64,000 nucleotides of DNA from Gorsachius magnificus (taxonomy: Eukaryota; Chordata; Aves; Pelecaniformes; Ardeidae): the NCBI GenBank assembly GCA_034008185.1, contig CM067109.1, positions 57,838,801 through 57,902,800 on the forward strand, in the 5' to 3' direction. Below are positions 62,580-64,000 of this stretch, piece by piece (the first letter of the stretch is position 1; each line of letters starts with the position of its first letter). The position numbers and the translations under genes were made by a program. The notes below the pieces were generated by a model. The model saw only the letters and a program-made list of their open reading frames with translations. It was not told the origin of the DNA and did no database searches.

Positions 62580-63329
62580 TGTGGTGGTGTGCTACCCCCC
62601 GACCTCTTCCCGTAACTCTGCTCAAGTGATAACCACCTGTGGTGGTGGTGATAGATGTTTCTGGTTGTGAAGGGTGCACCCAGTGGATGAGGGGGAGACA
62701 GATAACAATACAATAGCCAAGGGCCATTGTGCAAGGTGCCCACCTAAGCACAGTGAAGAAACTAAAATCTGTGGTTGGTATGCAAATATGGCTGTGAGCC
62801 ACTCACCTGACCCCCATCAAGAGTGAGCAGACCAAGAGCCCTTTGAGCTCTCCTGCATGGCAGCAGGCTGCGCGCCAGGAGCTCCCCGTGAGCAGGGATG
62901 CCTCTCAAGGTTACTCCTTGAGGCTGAGACATTCCTTACCGCAACAGATTCTCAGTAAGTGGCTAACAGCATGCCAAACTCTGAAACCTTAGCTAGGTGA
63001 TATAAAGGATTCATTGCTGCACATATATATAATCCTGTAGACATAAACCTTCGACCAAGTCTGGGACTAGGATTGGATCAAGCCACACCTAGACTCCTCT
63101 CTGAGGAAGGAGTTTAGAAAGCCAGGGGATCTTTTCTGAACCTCATGACTCAATGAGAGGGTCTCCCTGACAGTTCTGTCTGACCCTGTCCTCTGTGCAG
63201 TAAATAACCAAGTGTACCTTGCCATTGAATCTTATAAACTACTGTCGCATTTACCAATGAACTTTGTTAACTCACTGTTTTACACCAATAAATTATATTT
63301 TCTGTCTCCCTTTCATTCCATTTATGACA
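62580..63329 (+). mobile_element. Solo LTR of a third endogenous retrovirus family (750 bp)
   Basis: Starts TGTGGTGGTGTGCTACCCCC and ends CATTTATGACA, with a TATAAA box at 63,001-63,006 and AATAAA at 63,287-63,292 in the right order. Flanks are CCCAG (62,575-62,579) and TCCAG (63,330-63,334), a 4/5 target-site duplication. No primer-binding site or internal genes follow, so it is a solo LTR. It differs in sequence from the 47,472 and 60,007 families. I recognise the right half (AAACCTTCGACCAAGTCTGG and neighbours) as a bird LTR seen in many species, from memory only. Confidence 0.82.
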
Positions 63330-64000
63330 TCCAGCTACACTGAAAAATTGAGCTAGCTGCTGCCAGGAGGGCAGAGGCACGCTGTATGGAGCAGCAGCGA
63401 TTGCCGGGGAAAGCTGTCTTCACTCTTCTGTTCAGAGGAGGAGTAAGTGAGTTTACCTCTCCAGGGCTTGGTCTCTGTTCACCCTGTTTTTCAGCTCTGC
63501 TCCCTCTACCTTTTGTTATTCAGTGGCAAAACCAGCCTATCTCTCACTCCAGCAAAAGACAATTTTCCTCGCCTGGGGTCACAGTTTAGAATACAGCTCA
63601 TTTCAGCTGCAGCCTGAATAAACACAGCAGTATCACCCTCTGAAACATCTTTGTAAGAGGCCTTTTGCAAGTGTTAGTTTAAAAGACTTTTGGTGCTATT
63701 TTAAAAAATGTATTGCTCTGCCACTCAAGGAAGCAGGAACTATTACAGTGTTGTAAACAAACTGAATTGCATGAAAGCTTCTGATGCCATTTTCTTTTCC
63801 AAACCAGATTAACCTGCAAGACCAATTTGTGGTTTGTTTTGTTTGCTAGCTTCTCATGCTTAAGAGATTAGAAATACAATAAAAACCCACCATGTGTCTT
63901 AAAAAAAAAAAGATCCATTTTATCTCACTGGGAGTCGTCTTAAACGACAAGACCTCTCACAAGAAATTACCAATATCAGCATGTAAAAGTCACTTTCACA
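63330..64000. other. Intergenic DNA, no gene seen
   Basis: The right edge of the window shows no recognisable exon or repeat. The open frame at 63,386-63,589 has no motif. Confidence 0.6.

Overview
The window is vertebrate nuclear DNA, almost certainly from a bird and probably a non-galliform (neoavian) species. It holds many CR1 LINE fragments ending in the avian ATTCTATG-type 3' tail, several solo LTRs of endogenous retrovirus families common in bird genomes, one compact CpG island, and one spliced gene with vertebrate splice sites. The gene is the bird counterpart of human C9orf85. If synteny holds, this places the window on the avian Z chromosome, but that is inferred from gene identity and not shown by the sequence.

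Layout. Positions 1-4.76 kb are AT-rich non-coding DNA with one CR1 fragment at the left edge. They are probably the first intron of a leftward gene, expected from mammalian gene order to be ABHD17B. Positions 4.76-6.1 kb are a CpG island and apparent bidirectional promoter. From 5.62 to 19.65 kb lies the four-exon C9orf85-like gene on the + strand. It encodes 166 residues in 501 coding nucleotides, with introns of 9,474, 3,010 and 761 bp, a CR1 in intron 1, and two or three poly(A) signals after the stop codon. The protein has four CxxC pairs, which fits two zinc sites, followed by an acidic tail. Its function is not established.

From 19.7 to 64 kb I find no credible host exon. It is intergenic DNA. 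In mammals the next gene in this direction is GDA, and none of its exons was recognised here. This interval holds an old LTR (28.1 kb), old CR1 copies (about 39-40.5, 42.6 and 49.7 kb), younger broken CR1 copies (51.4, 54.4-57.4 and 62.1 kb), and a solo LTR with a perfect 5-bp target-site duplication (47.47-48.07 kb). A dense LTR cluster occupies 58.7-60.95 kb, and another solo LTR with a near-perfect duplication lies at 62.58-63.33 kb.

I see no operon, CRISPR array, tRNA, rRNA or other gene system. The points most worth checking are the two well-delimited solo LTRs, the CR1/CR1 chimeric junction near 55,467, the CR1 copy lacking its endonuclease core near 57,055, a 15-bp perfect hairpin at 39,681-39,715, and the head-to-head promoter.
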